From Cladobotryum mycophilum (taxonomy: Eukaryota > Ascomycota > Sordariomycetes > Hypocreales > Hypocreaceae), in contig JAVFKD010000016.1 of the NCBI GenBank assembly GCA_036429605.1, positions 1 to 64,000 of the forward strand: a stretch of 64,000 bases of DNA. Direction: 5' to 3'. Of the stretch, positions 1-11,593 are shown piece after piece. Under the pieces are notes generated by a model. The model saw nothing but the letters and a program-made list of their open reading frames with translations, was not told the origin of the DNA and did not search any database. Each line of letters begins with the position of its first letter. Position 1 is the stretch's first letter. The position numbers and the translations under genes are program-made.

Positions 1-907
1 TCCGTACTCCGTAGTATAATCCGCAGGTACCCAGACTCAATCCTGTTGCTAGTAACTTCTTAGTGCCTCCGGTTATTACTAGTAGTTTTTGCAGCCGTAT
101 TGTGCGAGATGATTACAGAGGTACCAGTAGAATATACCCAGAATATACCTTGAAAACGATCTTAATTCTTATTATTACCAGTAATTTATGGAGGAGACAT
201 AGAAATCTACAAGCTATAGCCACTACGAATAACCTTATAAACATACGCAATAAGCGCTTTATTCCTATGGCAATGACATAAACAGACATCCTGGAAAAAA
301 ATCGCCGACCCAGCTCCCTCGCTCAAAAGCCTCGAGCTACTTCCTTCTCGACCTGCTAAAACGATATCTTCTAATTTATCCAGACCTCCGGAATATTTAG
401 CGATATCTCCGGCGCTAGACCTAGTCTTGGCTCTCCGGAGTCAAGAAAATGTGGCCTCCAGTGCCAATTATGTTTGTCTCCAGCATCTCCAGTGCCATAC
501 TGTAGCGGCACCGGGAAGGCTGGACACAGCTTTGGCTCATTGGCTGGCTCGGCTATGACGCAATTGGACATTTGCCGCATTCGCCAGCGGGTAATGCTAC
601 ACCGGGAGCTGGGTCCTTTATTCCGAGGAACGTTTGACATTGCTCGTAACACTTCTTCGCTGTGATCCGCTGTTCGGGTTCGAAAACTAGCATCGCTCCA
701 AGCAGTCGGTTCAGTGCATTAGGCCGCTGCCTTGCAATCCGCGAGAGTCCAGGATACAGCTACCAGCACTAGATGGGCCGCAATTGACGGCATGGATTGA
801 TTGATTGTTCTATTTACGTCATGCATATATTCCCAGTGGAATGTTATGACGGCCGGCGCCAGCGAGAGCTGTGCTTGGGCGTGGTACTAGTTACAAAAGA
901 GAAATTA
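1..907. other. Spacer without a supportable gene
   Basis: Only short open frames on both strands, none with recognisable domains or a convincing splice pattern. One copy of the recurrent 9-mer TACTCCGTA lies at 5-13. Composition is mixed, with moderately GC-rich stretches, as in degraded repeat DNA. Confidence 0.5.
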
Positions 908-1219
908 GAAGCCTAGGGCTTCAAGCTTTGAGCACCAGGATAAAAACCCTCCTTACGGAGGGGAAAAACCTGAGCGTTGGTTGCTAGACCCTTGACGGGG
1001 TCTGGCAAGTGACTTGGGGCAGGCTACGGCCGGTGTGCCTCTTGCAAGGCAATGCGTCGGCTGGCCTCTTGCGAGGCGACGTGTTGGCGATGTCTCTAAC
1101 GAGACGGTGTACCTCTTGCGAGGCAGAGAAGTGGTTGTCTCATACGAGACTATTAACCCCTTACGGGGCAGAGTGTCGGCTGTGCCTCTTGCGAGGCAAC
1201 GTGTTGGCAGCAGAGCTGC
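908..1219. repeat. Array of eleven mini-hairpins with conserved pairing
   Basis: A run of short perfect or near-perfect palindromes, mostly with 4-nt loops: 908-922 (GAAGCC/GGCTTC), 947-962 (CCCTCC TTAC GGAGGG), 986-1003 (AGACCC/GGGTCT), 1037-1050 (GCCT/AGGC), 1064-1077 (GCCTC TTGC GAGGC), 1092-1105 (GTCTC TAAC GAGAC), 1112-1123 (CCTC TTGC GAGG), 1137-1150 (GTCTC ATAC GAGAC), 1157-1168 (CCCC TTAC GGGG), 1184-1197 (GCCTC TTGC GAGGC), 1207-1219 (GCAGC AGA GCTGC). In the core (1064-1197) they start 20-28 nt apart. Stem sequences differ but pairing is kept on both sides. Spacers share a GTGTTGGC/GTGTCGGC-like word. Open frames running through the array are by-products of its composition. Function unknown. 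Confidence 0.8.
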
Positions 1220-1718
1220 GCGGGCTGTGACGCCAGCTCTCGAGGAAGGTGAAGCTCTCCGAATCCCTTCCTCTTTTTGCGCTGTTAGGGTCAGTTAGGC
1301 CCTAGCGGAGAGACAGGCCAGTTGACCTGCAAAATTACCCCGCTGCGCTAACAGGCTATAACAGCTGCTAGCGCGGGAAAGTTTTTACAGGGGAGAGTTC
1401 ATTACAAGCTATGAGGAAATGTGTTGATGCAGGGAAAACTGGATGGATGGCATTCTTGAGTATACTAGAAATTTATGTATGCTAATTATTAATATAACCA
1501 ATTCCTTTTAATTCTCTCATTTTCAAATACTTCCCAACCTTTTACATATGAAATCAAGGTTTATAATAATGACAACGAGGAAGCCGTGTCCGATTTCTTC
1601 AGAAGCTCGATGTGAGCCAGCTGCCTGCCTGCGTAATTTGTTACAAACTAAACTCCCCCACCGACCCCACGTAGAGGGGTTGAGGGGTCAAACCTCTGAT
1701 ATCATCTCCCACGCCCTT
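1220..1718. other. Spacer; possible end of a dispersed repeat
   Basis: No gene seen. 1650-1705 shares an ordered set of short words (ACAAA..ACTAA, CCCC, CCGACCCC, AGAGGGG, CAAACCTCTGA) with 56690-56775 and, less well, with 61128-61490. This suggests remnants of one dispersed element. Confidence 0.35.
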
Positions 1719-3058
1719 TCAATCTTCATTCTGAATACCAGATGCGCGAAGTGTTGAGCTGCCATCATCTGACGGCTTCCTGCTAGAACGACCTCCCGAC
1801 AAGTCGTCATCAGGAAGGCCTTGTTTCCTCCTTTTCGAGTGCGGTTCTGAATCGACAGTGCTAATATCAGTTACACAACCTTCCCCGCGTTCAGCGTCGC
1901 GTTCCATTTCATTATGGTCGATTTCCAAGTCGGCAGCGCGGCGCTTTTGGGATCCTGCGTTTGGAGTGCGGGATCCCGAATTGGAGTTCGGGCTCAGATC
2001 TCTCAAGGTGGAAATTACCGAAGGTAGCACTTTCAAATTCGGATTGTTTGGAGTTCTAATGGGACTTGGACTGCGCGACTTTGGGACGGTCGTAGCCGTG
2101 GTCGGAACATCCAGGGTTAGAGAATTTGTAGTACTAGATTTTGGTTTGGGGCTTGGCTTGCAATAATTTGAGACAGTTATGATCGAAGGGTAGACATTCG
2201 GAGCGGGCTCATTTGAAGTGCTAGCTGCTGTCTCGGGGTTGTGACTGCCAGAGCTCGTGATGTTCATGCCTGAAGTTTCGGCGTTTGGAGTAGGCTTTTT
2301 TGGCCTACTGGCTGCTGATCTGGGGTTTGTGTTGCGAGCTTTTGATGTGGGGTTTAACTTGCGAGCTTTTGGGGCGCTCGGAGTCGGATGTAGAGTTTCC
2401 ATGTTTAACGTGCTCATAGAATGGGTTCCCAAAATGGATGCGTTCGAAGCGGGAGGTTGGAGATGAATAGTCCTTGAAGCAACATGGTATGACGGGTGAA
2501 ACCCTGTGATAGAAGAATTCGTCGGTAGACCTTGGTATCTAGCAAGGATTGGATTTTGCGAACGATAGGTGAGAATAGTAGCCAATTGGTCCATCACTCG
2601 ACACTCCGCGCCAGGTAAGTAATTGGAGAGTTTGGGCAATGAGCAGTGCAAGCGATTTGCCACTTTACCAATTAAGACGAAAAAGATTGCGGTGAGAATG
2701 TTTTCTTGATAAGGGACTCCGTGTTCGTATTCGGGAAAATGTATGCTTGGAGAAAGGCGGATTGCAACAACTGCCCCCAATAAGGCTGAAATATGAGCGG
2801 TATACCCATCGACATGAGACGATTTTGTTCCTTCTATGAAAAGTAAAGGTGTATGCGATGGATTTTGGAGTATTGCGGAATCTAGTCTGTAGAAACACTC
2901 GCCTGGTGTAGATGGGGTTTCAGCGATGATACCTCTTTTCTCCTCTAGATGAGAAAGAGCTGCATTGAGTGTTGACAACGAGAGGCTTTGGCATTGGGGG
3001 AAAAGTCTAATTCAGGGAGTGCGTGGGCAAGCTTTGCCAAGGCAAAAAGGTACTCCAT
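1719..3058 (-). CDS. Hypothetical protein with low-complexity basic C-terminal half
   Basis: I do not recognise this protein. The long frame 1719-2978 has no ATG at its 5' end. An ATG at 3058 opens a frame (MEYLFALAKLAHALPELDF...) that runs into it if one base is added to the five-G run at 2996-3000; the total is then 447 codons (446 aa). The N-terminal 150 residues contain short hydrophobic stretches (ALLGAVVAIRL, ILTAIFFVLIGKV). Residues from about 190 on are rich in Ser, Pro, Asn, Thr and Lys, with basic clusters (QKRRAADLE, HSKRRKQGL) that could be nuclear localisation signals. Without the extra base the first methionine would lie far inside. No domain assignment is offered; the apparent frameshift is either a base-calling undercount or real damage. 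Confidence 0.5.
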
Positions 3059-5245
3059 GATAATCTGTTGGTACGAATAAAGGAAGATTTTGAGGATGCA
3101 ACGGTTTAGGCGATAAAGTTTTCGGTAGTGTTAAGTTATAGGGCCTTATAGTCGGTGCTTCTTGGATGGGAGTTATTTAAATACATTCTCATCCGCCTTG
3201 ACAAGGATATCACCTCGGTAGGGCGAAGCCTTTTGCGGCTGTACCCACTCTGGCTTCAACAACGTAGCATCGAAGTTGGCGGTGTAAACATTTGCCGTAC
3301 GACCTGGCCAAGCAGGTGCAGTAGTTACTTCGGGTGTGTGTCAAGTAATCTCCACGGATGGCCGCCTGATTAGAATCGTATTGCCTCATACTTTCGGCTT
3401 TATCATCTTCAAAAACAGCAGTAGGCTCACAAGATCATTATGTCACTGCCCCCATCCCATGCGTCGGGCTGTCAGCAGGTGGTCGCGTCGAGGCCATCTG
3501 GAAGGGACATGCAATGAGGTCCTTACTTTGCACGAATCACCCCTAGTACCCTAATGAAACTACTCTAAATTTCCGATATGCGTTGGGCAAAATGGAAGCC
3601 CGTCATACAATAGCTTAGACATATCCTAAGGTAATCCCTGAACAAGGTTCACAATCTGGTCGCCTCCGTAGTCTACTAGTCCACATTTATATGAAGGTTT
3701 AACTACATGTATATAGAACTGAAATCGAAAGGAATAAAAAGTACATTATAATTTGCCGCGGAAGCAGACGTCAATGACTGGTTTTCTATTTCTCAAACAT
3801 GCGTCTAGTTATGAGCTGAATAGCACATAGGGCATCTGCCTCTCCAACCCCTTCATCTCCTCTGTGATTATAACCTTCCAAGGGTTTTTTGACAGTAGGA
3901 TCCCATGACATTCCCCATCACCGCCGACGTCGACATATGCTTGTTGATGTTGTTTGATATCCTCCTTCGAGGCTGCTATAAGACAGTCAGAATCACCGAT
4001 GGTTCTTTTAGCAAGATAAAGGACAACATACCCGTGGCTTGGCATGATAAAATCTGGGCACTCTTTTGGGGGGCGATGACGAAGCCTACTTTCCGGCTAG
4101 CAACCGTCCATCGTTGAATTGATAGAGTAGTAGGCGTAGACATCTGAAGATCGGTTACTTTATAAGCAAAGTCGGTAAAGGGAATGGAAGTCTAGTAGAA
4201 GAGCTTATGATTTCTAGATGATTTGACCGAGGATAATAAAACTGTGTTGAAAGAGGACACTACGGATTTATATAGCGGATAGCTGGAGCAAATCATTCTG
4301 TTCACACCATTGTGTCGGATGTCTTTCAGAAATCCTGACTGCAATCTACTCGTGTTCTTGCTGAGGCGGAGAAGGTAGAATAGGAGACCCCCTTTACGGT
4401 GTTCGTTTTCCCCCGAAGCGGCAAAGCGAGGCAAGCCTAGGGACTGCCAACGCAAAGCGGCCAATAACTCACAGAAGAAAACTTGTCTAGTTAGATGATA
4501 TCCCTAAACCAGTGTAAGGGAGGGATCGAGAATTGAGGGTGGCGTAGTAGGCTCTGCATCCTTTCAGTCATCTAACATACATGAAATGATACATCCACAC
4601 CTTGCTATTATGGGCTGAACTAGTCATAGTGGTCCCGCCTTGGGTCTCCTGGAGTGGTGAATTAAAGCATCCAGAATCCGCTTGAATCGGTGAATCAGGT
4701 GGCTAGGGTGAGGCGTGGAGACTCGGAGAATCATCAACGGATCCTGATAAAGCTTATACGTAAGTTTGAGCCACCGCGGCCGACTTATACGTGCCCACTG
4801 CCTCCCCCTGTAGAGAAGCTCAAATGTTAGGCAGTGGAACTTCAGGAGAGCCGCTGGGGCTTAGAAGATCTTGTTGCCGGAGTAAGGAATACAAGCGATA
4901 CTCATGGCAATCCTGTGCAGGGGTGGGGACTGCAGCCACAGGAGCTACGGCAGGTGGCGTCAAATGCGGCCTAAGGCGCCCATGCATAATCAAGGTGGCG
5001 ACAAGGGAATGCCAGTGGTCCAATTCAGGTGCTGTCCACTCAAACCGTCAAACGAGTCATGTGACTATCACAAAAATTCAAGACATCTGGCATCAAACCC
5101 CGCCTCCTCAAGTAACGTTTGATGAAGAGCATCAAAAAAGCGAATATAACACACCAGGATCGCTCTAACTAAAACTGAGGCAATACTCACAAGTCACGTT
5201 ACAAGAAGCTCTTACTGCACGACTCAATCTTTTCACATAAGTACT
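3059..5245. other. Long spacer, no supportable gene
   Basis: About 2.2 kb with only short open frames lacking splice partners or domains. Mixed AT-rich and GC-rich patches; no strong tandem repeat was seen. It may be old repeat DNA or regulatory sequence of the flanking genes. Confidence 0.4.
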
Positions 5246-5588
5246 ATGAGTGGACAAGAGATAACTGAACAAATTCTCGACATCACGGAACAGAAAATTG
5301 TGCAACAATTATCCAGCTGGCTGGCAGCAAATCCACATGCAGAATGGGAGCCCGCCAAACGTTCCGATAACTTTGATCACTGTAGACACAGTGATCTTGC
5401 TCATATTACACTGCCTTTAGCGCAGAAGGTTTGTTGTTCCTCCTATCTTTCTAGGAATGTTATTGTTAATAATAATAGTATCCCGCTATTGAGGATTTGT
5501 TTATATGTAGAGTCAGACCGCCTATTATGACCACCACACAACGAGGTGTCATGGTTCCACTCATCTGCTCGGAGGGATGTCGAATTGA
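5246..5588 (+). CDS. Possible small hypothetical protein (two exons)
   Basis: ATG at 5246 opens a 61-codon exon (MSGQEITEQILDITEQK...) up to 5428, followed by a GTTTGT donor at 5429. A TATGTAG acceptor at 5508-5510 leads, in phase 0, to a short second exon ending in TGA at 5588 (86 aa). The first exon is helical and acidic with a normal amino-acid mix. No recognisable domain. The alternative is a chance frame; the donor is weak and there is no homology argument. Confidence 0.28.
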
Positions 5589-5844
5589 AGATGGAGATTT
5601 TTTGTATGAGTTTCAGACGGGCAAAAAGTTTAATATGTCTATGCTTTCTAGGCGAATTATTCTAACAGTTAAGGGCGAAATTATGTATTTCCTCTGGCTA
5701 AAGATTATCTAGAGGATTGCCATAACCAACCGGTACATTCTAAGAGTCCAATCTATACTGTTACCCTCCCCATGCACGTCAGTGAAAAAAACACCGCAGC
5801 TCACTCTATACAAATTTGTTTGGCCAGACTGGCGGTGTTTCCCC

Positions 5845-7398
5845 TCACCCATGTACTATGTTATTTGACACATAAACATTATCCCCTACTATAGCCGGAA
5901 TTTGGCTATTATTGCTCAAGAAGCAATGAACATTCATGTTTCCGTTGCCACCCTGTTCCTGGAACCCTAAATTGCTTGTTGAAGGGAAGTCTGGCTGTAG
6001 CTGGAAATTTCCCGCACCTAAGTCATTAAAGTCAACGTTATACCAAACCCCTGGGCCTAGGTCAAGAAATTCGGTGTCAGTATTCGGGTAATTCGTGTTC
6101 GTGTTGCTTGGCGTCGGAACTGTGAAACTAGCATTTCCCAAGCTATCGGACGCCATATATTGTTCTCCAGTGCTCAACTCGCTCCGTGGATGCTCCCAGG
6201 CAACTGCTGACGCACCATTCCCAATGACACTCTGAGATTGCAATGGCTGGAATTGCAACGTCCGTGTGGGGTCTGCGTTATGCGAAGGCAGGTTAGGTTC
6301 AAACCTGCTGTCCGCCCGCAGGATGTTCGGTCCAACAATGTGAGGAGCATCGTGCACCGCTGTAACGCGTGCACGTTTATGTACTGCCACATTCTCTTCT
6401 GATTGTTGGCCCCAACCGTCCTGAGTCGATTGTTTTCGCTTGTTTCCTTGAGGCCAGATAAACTGCTGGAGGTAATTGAGAGTAAGCTCCGCTACCAATC
6501 GAGCCCCAGAGTTTTGCGACCATGTGCTAATGTCCTTGGATTTCAGATACTCCATTTCCTCACTGAACTTGTTGCGATAATGAGTCTGATCAGTATCCCA
6601 TCTGGTATTTGTTTTAGCTTAGACCTAATTTCAGGGAGAGGTTTCTTACATGGCATCTGGGAGACCATCAAGAAACAAGGGCCCATAATCTAATTTGCCG
6701 CCATCGGATTGAATCCTCTTACAGAATTCTATGCATTTCTGCCCGCGCCGAATTCGTTCAAGGTAAATTGCTGTACAATTCTGTGATATACCAATTTTCT
6801 CAAGGAATCCCTTTATGTGGCCCTTCGAAATTTGCAACAGCGGCCTTGGGTAATGTCGTTTAAAGCTGTCGTGCATTAAAACACAACCCAATCTCCGTTG
6901 GATTATTTGAACGTCAAGTAGAGATTTGCTCTTGGCTTCGTGTTTAAAAAACTTTTGCAAGTTACTAGTGACATTTTGCTGTGTCGTAAGTTGCAAAGGT
7001 TCGATCGAGTCATCCCAGAACGAACGAGGATCTTCAATCCATTTTTGAAATTGGGAGCGAATGTTTTTAGAGATTTTGGTCTTCTCTAGGGAGTCAGTAT
7101 CAGATGATACTTCAGATGCTTCAGAGTTTCTCGGGGTGTTAGCATCTGATGATGCTTCAAAAGTTTCCGAGTCTTTAGGGACTACCGTTTCGTTCATAAT
7201 TTTAGAACTCTGGCTTTTCTGTATTGACTGACGACTTCTCTTTGATCTGTCTTTCGGTTCGGCTCCCTGAGTGAAATGAGGTAGAAAAAGCGGTCGAAGT
7301 AACTTGATGATCTCTTCAAGAGTTTCCACGCCATGATCTGGGGGAAGACCTTGAAAAATCCCAACAATAGCCGCAAAGGTGACTTTTGGGGGTTCCAT
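5845..7398 (-). CDS. Hypothetical fungal protein, 488 aa, two exons
   Basis: Exon 1 is 6650-7398 (ATG at 7398, MEPPKVTFAAIVGIFQG...), exon 2 is 5845-6562. The intron 6563-6649 (87 nt) has a GTAAGA donor and a TTCAG acceptor and joins in phase 2, giving 489 codons. Residues about 40-120 are polar and Ser/Asp-rich. Residues about 125-270 form a predicted globular, Leu/Arg/Lys-rich region (for example RRLGCVLMHDSFKRHYPRP, YLERIRRGQKCIEFCKRI) spanning the splice site. The last 170 residues are Asn/Gly/Pro-rich, with no charged clusters after an NKRKQS motif near the start of exon 2. No family is recognised; the middle could be a conserved fungal domain. In-frame codons upstream of 7398 lack a better ATG. 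Confidence 0.6.
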
Positions 7399-7985
7399 TG
7401 TGATGAGCGATGAGTGTGTAAGAGGTGAAATCACAAGCAGAGACAGGGCGGGCGATAACTGTCTGTCCTTGCAGTTATTACCCCGTACTCACGGGACCAC
7501 AGTTGCATAGTGGCGTTGGGAGGATACACAAGACTATTCCTGTCTAGGCAAGGTGATGAACAGGGAGATAACAAAGACAGGGGAGAACTCCATACAAATT
7601 ACCTAAGCTTTAGTAAAATACTAAAGCTTATATAATCATCTCATGGTCCCACTACCGGCGTGGTACAGGCCTTCGTTCTTCCCTGAGACACTATAGAAAT
7701 GGGGTGCCTCTATTAATGCATACGGGCTAGCGAATCCTTCATTCTGGATCATGATGCCAGCAGGTTTTTCCGGCATGATTTGTGTAGTCCGGTTGGCATT
7801 ATGGCAATTTATTCTGCGAGGCCGACTTCGTTCTACACGATTTAAGTACATATGCCGTGGACAGTCCGGTCGCGAACCATCTTAGTCGCCTCACCTCCAT
7901 GCGACTACCGACTGTCTTGGTTGCCTCCATTTTCGTACCGAGCCTTTTACTTTACTAGCTACTCATCATCTTACCAGTCTTGAAT
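7399..7985. other. Divergent promoter region
   Basis: About 590 bp between two divergently transcribed hypothetical genes. AT-rich, with a short palindromic stretch around 7600-7626 (CTAAGCTTTAG-type word repeated). No further feature was seen. Confidence 0.4.
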
Positions 7986-8442
7986 ATGTCTGGTAATTCA
8001 GCTCCTCCTACTAGTGGGCGTGAGGATGGATCTTACAGTCCAATTGAGTAAGTAGAAGACATGGATCCCATGAGCAAGCATATTGACCAAGCGCAGAGAG
8101 CCTCTGTTACCGGCGCCTCCATCAACGCTGCTACCACAGTCATCACCTTTCCCCAAGTCTGATGAAGGACCTGGCTTAGATGAAGCAAGTCATCGGGAGG
8201 TTTCCGCACGCCTCGAGCAGGTTAGCAAACGCCTTTCAGAAGTGGCCATTGAATACGATGAGGAACCCCTTTATCAGCACGTGAAGCTTGGAGTCACCCT
8301 TCACCTCACCCCTGAAGAGGATGCCATAATGAGTCTGCAAGATCTTAAAATTGATGTTAGAGATGATGCTGCATCCGTTGTTACTGCAATTGTAGCATCG
8401 GGTCAGGGGATTTTCACAGATGACCCTAGCGCTATCTTTTAG
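7986..8442 (+). CDS. Small hypothetical protein, 135 aa, two exons
   Basis: Exon 1 is 7986-8047 (MSGNSAPPTSGREDGSYSPI) and exon 2 is 8097-8442. The 49-nt intron has a strong GTAAGT donor and a GCGCAG acceptor and joins in phase 2. The first half is Pro/Ser-rich and probably disordered; the second half contains a helical segment (ARLEQVSKRLSEVAIEYDE) and an acidic stretch. The stop is TAG at 8440-8442. No known domain. The canonical donor and clean phase support a real gene. Confidence 0.5.
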
Positions 8443-9524
8443 GTAAGAGCTTATAGCAATATGATTTATACCTATGTGTTGTGACTAACAGTCTGTGCAA
8501 AGAAATTTGAAGCGGATATTCATCCACCGCCATACAACGAGTTATCAACTGCTGATATTTATCTCCTTGACTTTGCAGTGGAAAAGTGCGTTATTGGTGA
8601 AGGGGAAAGCGAGTATAACATTTAATGCAATAACTAAGCGAAGAGCCATGTCTAGGTGGAAATATTTCAGGGGTGTGCGGAGAGGATAAGTAAACTTCCC
8701 AAAGTAGTATACTTTCATTCGTATGGCCACATGACAGCGCCTTAATACATCACTTAATTTTTCATATTTTCTCCGTTCTCACGTGCTAGTACTCGTGGGT
8801 CTGTGTAATGTATAGAACAGACCTGAGCAGCTCCTGGAAGCATCAACACCAGTTACCAAATTCCGTCTCCCGCATTTACTGGGAGATCATAATATATCTG
8901 CATGGCGGAAGTTTTAATAGTCACCAATTCCCACTGGCCAGCCTTGCATAATGTAAACATCCTCTACACTAAACATTCTAACTGTAAGAGGCCCAAAGAC
9001 TTGGTCTTGAAATTTACTGACCGATTTCCAAGTATACATTGAAGCAATTACGATGAGAGATTCATCTTCAAGGCCCTGTGAAAAAGGAAGGGGGGCATAC
9101 GATACAACTGGCCTTCCCAAGCCACCACCTCCTCAGCCTCGGTAGTTTTGGCCTATTGCTCTTGATCAATTGGTTGACCCATGTGGTGAGCGTGGGGACA
9201 GCCACATAAACACGAATGTTGTGAAACGTGTCAATTTTTGGGAAGAGGAGCAATCGGGTGTCTCATATGCACTGGGGAGAAGACAGCGACCTTTGCCGTG
9301 CTGCGAGAATAGAGTGTCCTCCCGCAGGAGCAACACATATTCTCAGATCTAATTTTCTCGATTCACCAACCGACACCCCCGCACAATGTGGCCATGCATA
9401 TTTTCAGATATATTAGGCTTGTGATTGAACATGGACAGGGGAAATACTATCCTTAATCATTTTCATCATTATAAGAGATAATTGACGCCTCTCCTTAATT
9501 CTGGACCTAATTACACCAGTCGCC
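8443..9524. other. Spacer, no supportable gene
   Basis: About 1.1 kb with only short, unsupported frames on both strands. Confidence 0.4.
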
Positions 9525-10244
9525 ATGAACACCCATCTTTCCCCCCATAATGAGGACGCCAAAATAATTGACTTTCACCATCTAGACTTTAAGGCCACTT
9601 TCCAGTTGTTCTGCCTGAAGGCCGGCCTAAAAGTCGGGTACATTATCCACCCCGAGAGGCTCCCCAGGATAAGCCATCTAGAGTACCAAGGTTAGTGTTT
9701 TAATTAACTTGGGAGGTCTTATCTCATGGATTTAGCAGATGGTGGATTTAATGATTCCGAAATCAGCACGTTCTGCGACGCGTATAAAGACCAGGGGGGA
9801 GCATAAGTGGCTGCAGCTGTTCGAGTCTCCTTGCATCAAGGTCAACATCGCAGAAAAAGATCGTCCCCACATAGAGGCAACGATAAGTTCAATGCATGAA
9901 TTCGAGGTACCACTGCACAAAACTGTTCCAGATCTAAACTATTACATTGTTTACAAGGAGGTAGCCACAGGTAAGATTTCTCCCGAATTTAGTTATCTGA
10001 GCTAATGAGTTTTGTAGACGCCACTCCCGCGGAAAAGGAGTACTCTAACTTTACGTCTAAGTATACTGAGTATGGAGGTAATTTAGACAGAATTCCTGCC
10101 ATTGGACAGGCTTGTAGCAAGGTCATTAACTCAAACTTTAACCCGGACCTTAAAATGAGGTTTGACCCGAGAGATAATCTAGACCGGCTCCTAAAGAGGG
10201 ACCCCGAGACTTGGATTCATTGGTTTCATAATATCTCCTGGTAG
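9525..10244 (+). pseudogene. Hypothetical three-exon gene with a frame break in a G6 run
   Basis: ATG at 9525 opens exon 1 (9525-9690, MNTHLSPHNEDAKIIDFHH...). Introns 9691-9735 (GTTAGT...TTTAG) and 9971-10017 (GTAAGA...TTGTAG) define exon 2 (9736-9970) and exon 3 (10018-10244). The exon 1 frame enters exon 2 and hits a stop just after the six-G run at 9794-9799. The frame that continues to the end of the protein (EHKWLQLFESPCIKVNIAEK...) is shifted by one. One G too many, or two missing, would make a 209-codon frame. Unlike the other breaks in this window the direction is not a simple one-base loss. No domain recognised. It may instead be intact with a splice pattern I have not found. Confidence 0.45.
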
Positions 10245-11011
10245 TTTTGTGTAAAAGATATTCCAATCATAGGCTTTAAGCTGTGAAACTAAAGTGCCGT
10301 CTTGCCATATGACTCTAACCCATATGAAGACCCTCTCCAGCATGCCTCTGACCCCACCCATGTGTGAGAATGCAGATGGCACGATGCTCAGACGGAAAGA
10401 AAAGTGCGTGATTGGAAGCATACCAGGAAGAACCTCTGTAAAGTCCATCTAACCGCAAACCGTACAGTGGGTATGCACGGCACAACGACCATGGATTGTG
10501 CGTGCAGTAATGACGGCAGCGAGGATCTAAACTCTCGCACAGCAACCACTTGAGGTGGCTGAGCCGTCGCCGCCAGTTTACCTCCTCCAGCAATTCTGGT
10601 ATTGGTAGTTTGGACAAGTAGTAGTGGTTTTATTTACGACCTATTTGTCAGGGTAGTTTGGACATTGTACTGAGTGTGATGCCGCAGAATATCACGAATA
10701 TTGTGTTCGGGGCGGAAGATACGGAGCCCATGGTGGGCAGGACGGCAGCAAAGCAGCCAAAGTGCTTGCAGTCCAAGAGGCAGGGGTTCACGTGAGAACC
10801 AGCAAACTGCACAGTGACACAATAATTTAGCTCCCTGTATATCCCCGCGGATGGGCTGCATGTGATAAAAATTATCATGCTCTTTAACGTCTTTGAACAT
10901 TTATTTAATACTATTACTCCTTCTATTGTATATATATCCCTGTTATGCATACCTTGTCTATGGCAGATGAATTCCAACATATCTCTCTTGCAGCATTGCC
11001 TTCTAGTCATC
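10245..11011. other. Spacer
   Basis: No supportable gene. A pyrimidine tract and CAG at 10984-10993, just before the next gene, could be an acceptor for an upstream noncoding exon, but no donor was identified. Confidence 0.35.
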
Positions 11012-11593
11012 ATGGACACACACGCAACAGTAGCCATTATCTTATCTGGGATTCTTGTCCCTCTCATTATCTTGGCATTTCTTGCATGGTTTCTTCAGCA
11101 TCGACGTCGCGTTGCTAAGCGCGACTCTGTTATGTTAGGATGGGACAAACTATTCGCAGAAATCGATACCCCCTCTCGCGATGAGGGAGACCATGGATCT
11201 ACGCAGAGTTCGCCACCTCTACTAGAAGAATTTCCGCAGCCACCCGGAAATCATACCGCTAAAAGCTCCCGAGATGATGGAGACCATGAATCTATATGTT
11301 ATTCATCTTCTCCAACTCCGAAGGCTCTACTACGAACTCCATCACCCACCCCACCCCCAAGCGAGACGAATATACCGCTACAAGACCTGAAATCGCCCGC
11401 GAAAGCATATATTCCCGAGCCCTCAGCCATGCGGTCCCCGGAAAGCCACTTTCAAGCAGAAACCAGGACCATGGAGAAGCAACAAGGATTCCCCCAGGCC
11501 ACGGCTCTGTCGGCTCGAATAACAGTAACGTGCGTCTCCATAATACAACGAAAGATTCTCCCATCCATCCAACAAAAAGGAAACCGACAGTAG
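11012..11593 (+). CDS. Single-pass membrane protein, type III-like, unknown function
   Basis: The start is placed at the ATG at 11012, which puts a strong hydrophobic segment immediately at the N-terminus (residues 6-28, VAIILSGILVPLIILAFLAWF), followed by the stop-transfer cluster QHRRR. The remaining 160 residues are Ser/Pro/Thr-rich and charged, with repeats of an (R)DDGDHES/RDEGDHGS type and PTP/SPTPPP motifs, so the tail is probably cytosolic and disordered. There is no signal-peptide cleavage pattern. 193 aa. An overlapping frame (to 11679) looks equally low-complexity in its 3' part, so the true C-terminus may differ through a frameshift or intron near 11480-11530. No family recognised. 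Confidence 0.5.
   Translation: MDTHATVAIILSGILVPLIILAFLAWFLQHRRRVAKRDSVMLGWDKLFAEIDTPSRDEGDHGSTQSSPPLLEEFPQPPGNHTAKSSRDDGDHESICYSSSPTPKALLRTPSPTPPPSETNIPLQDLKSPAKAYIPEPSAMRSPESHFQAETRTMEKQQGFPQATALSARITVTCVSIIQRKILPSIQQKGNRQ

Noticed and set aside
908..1219. CRISPR array
   Set aside because: Eukaryotic context; units are hairpins of differing sequence, not identical repeats with unique spacers.
1009..1298. Two overlapping open frames with repeated LLRG/LARQ peptides
   Set aside because: The repetition comes from the mini-hairpin array; no start context, domain or splice support.
1280..1310. TTAGGG-like words suggesting a telomere
   Set aside because: Only isolated copies (TTAGGGTCAGTTAGG), no tandem array.
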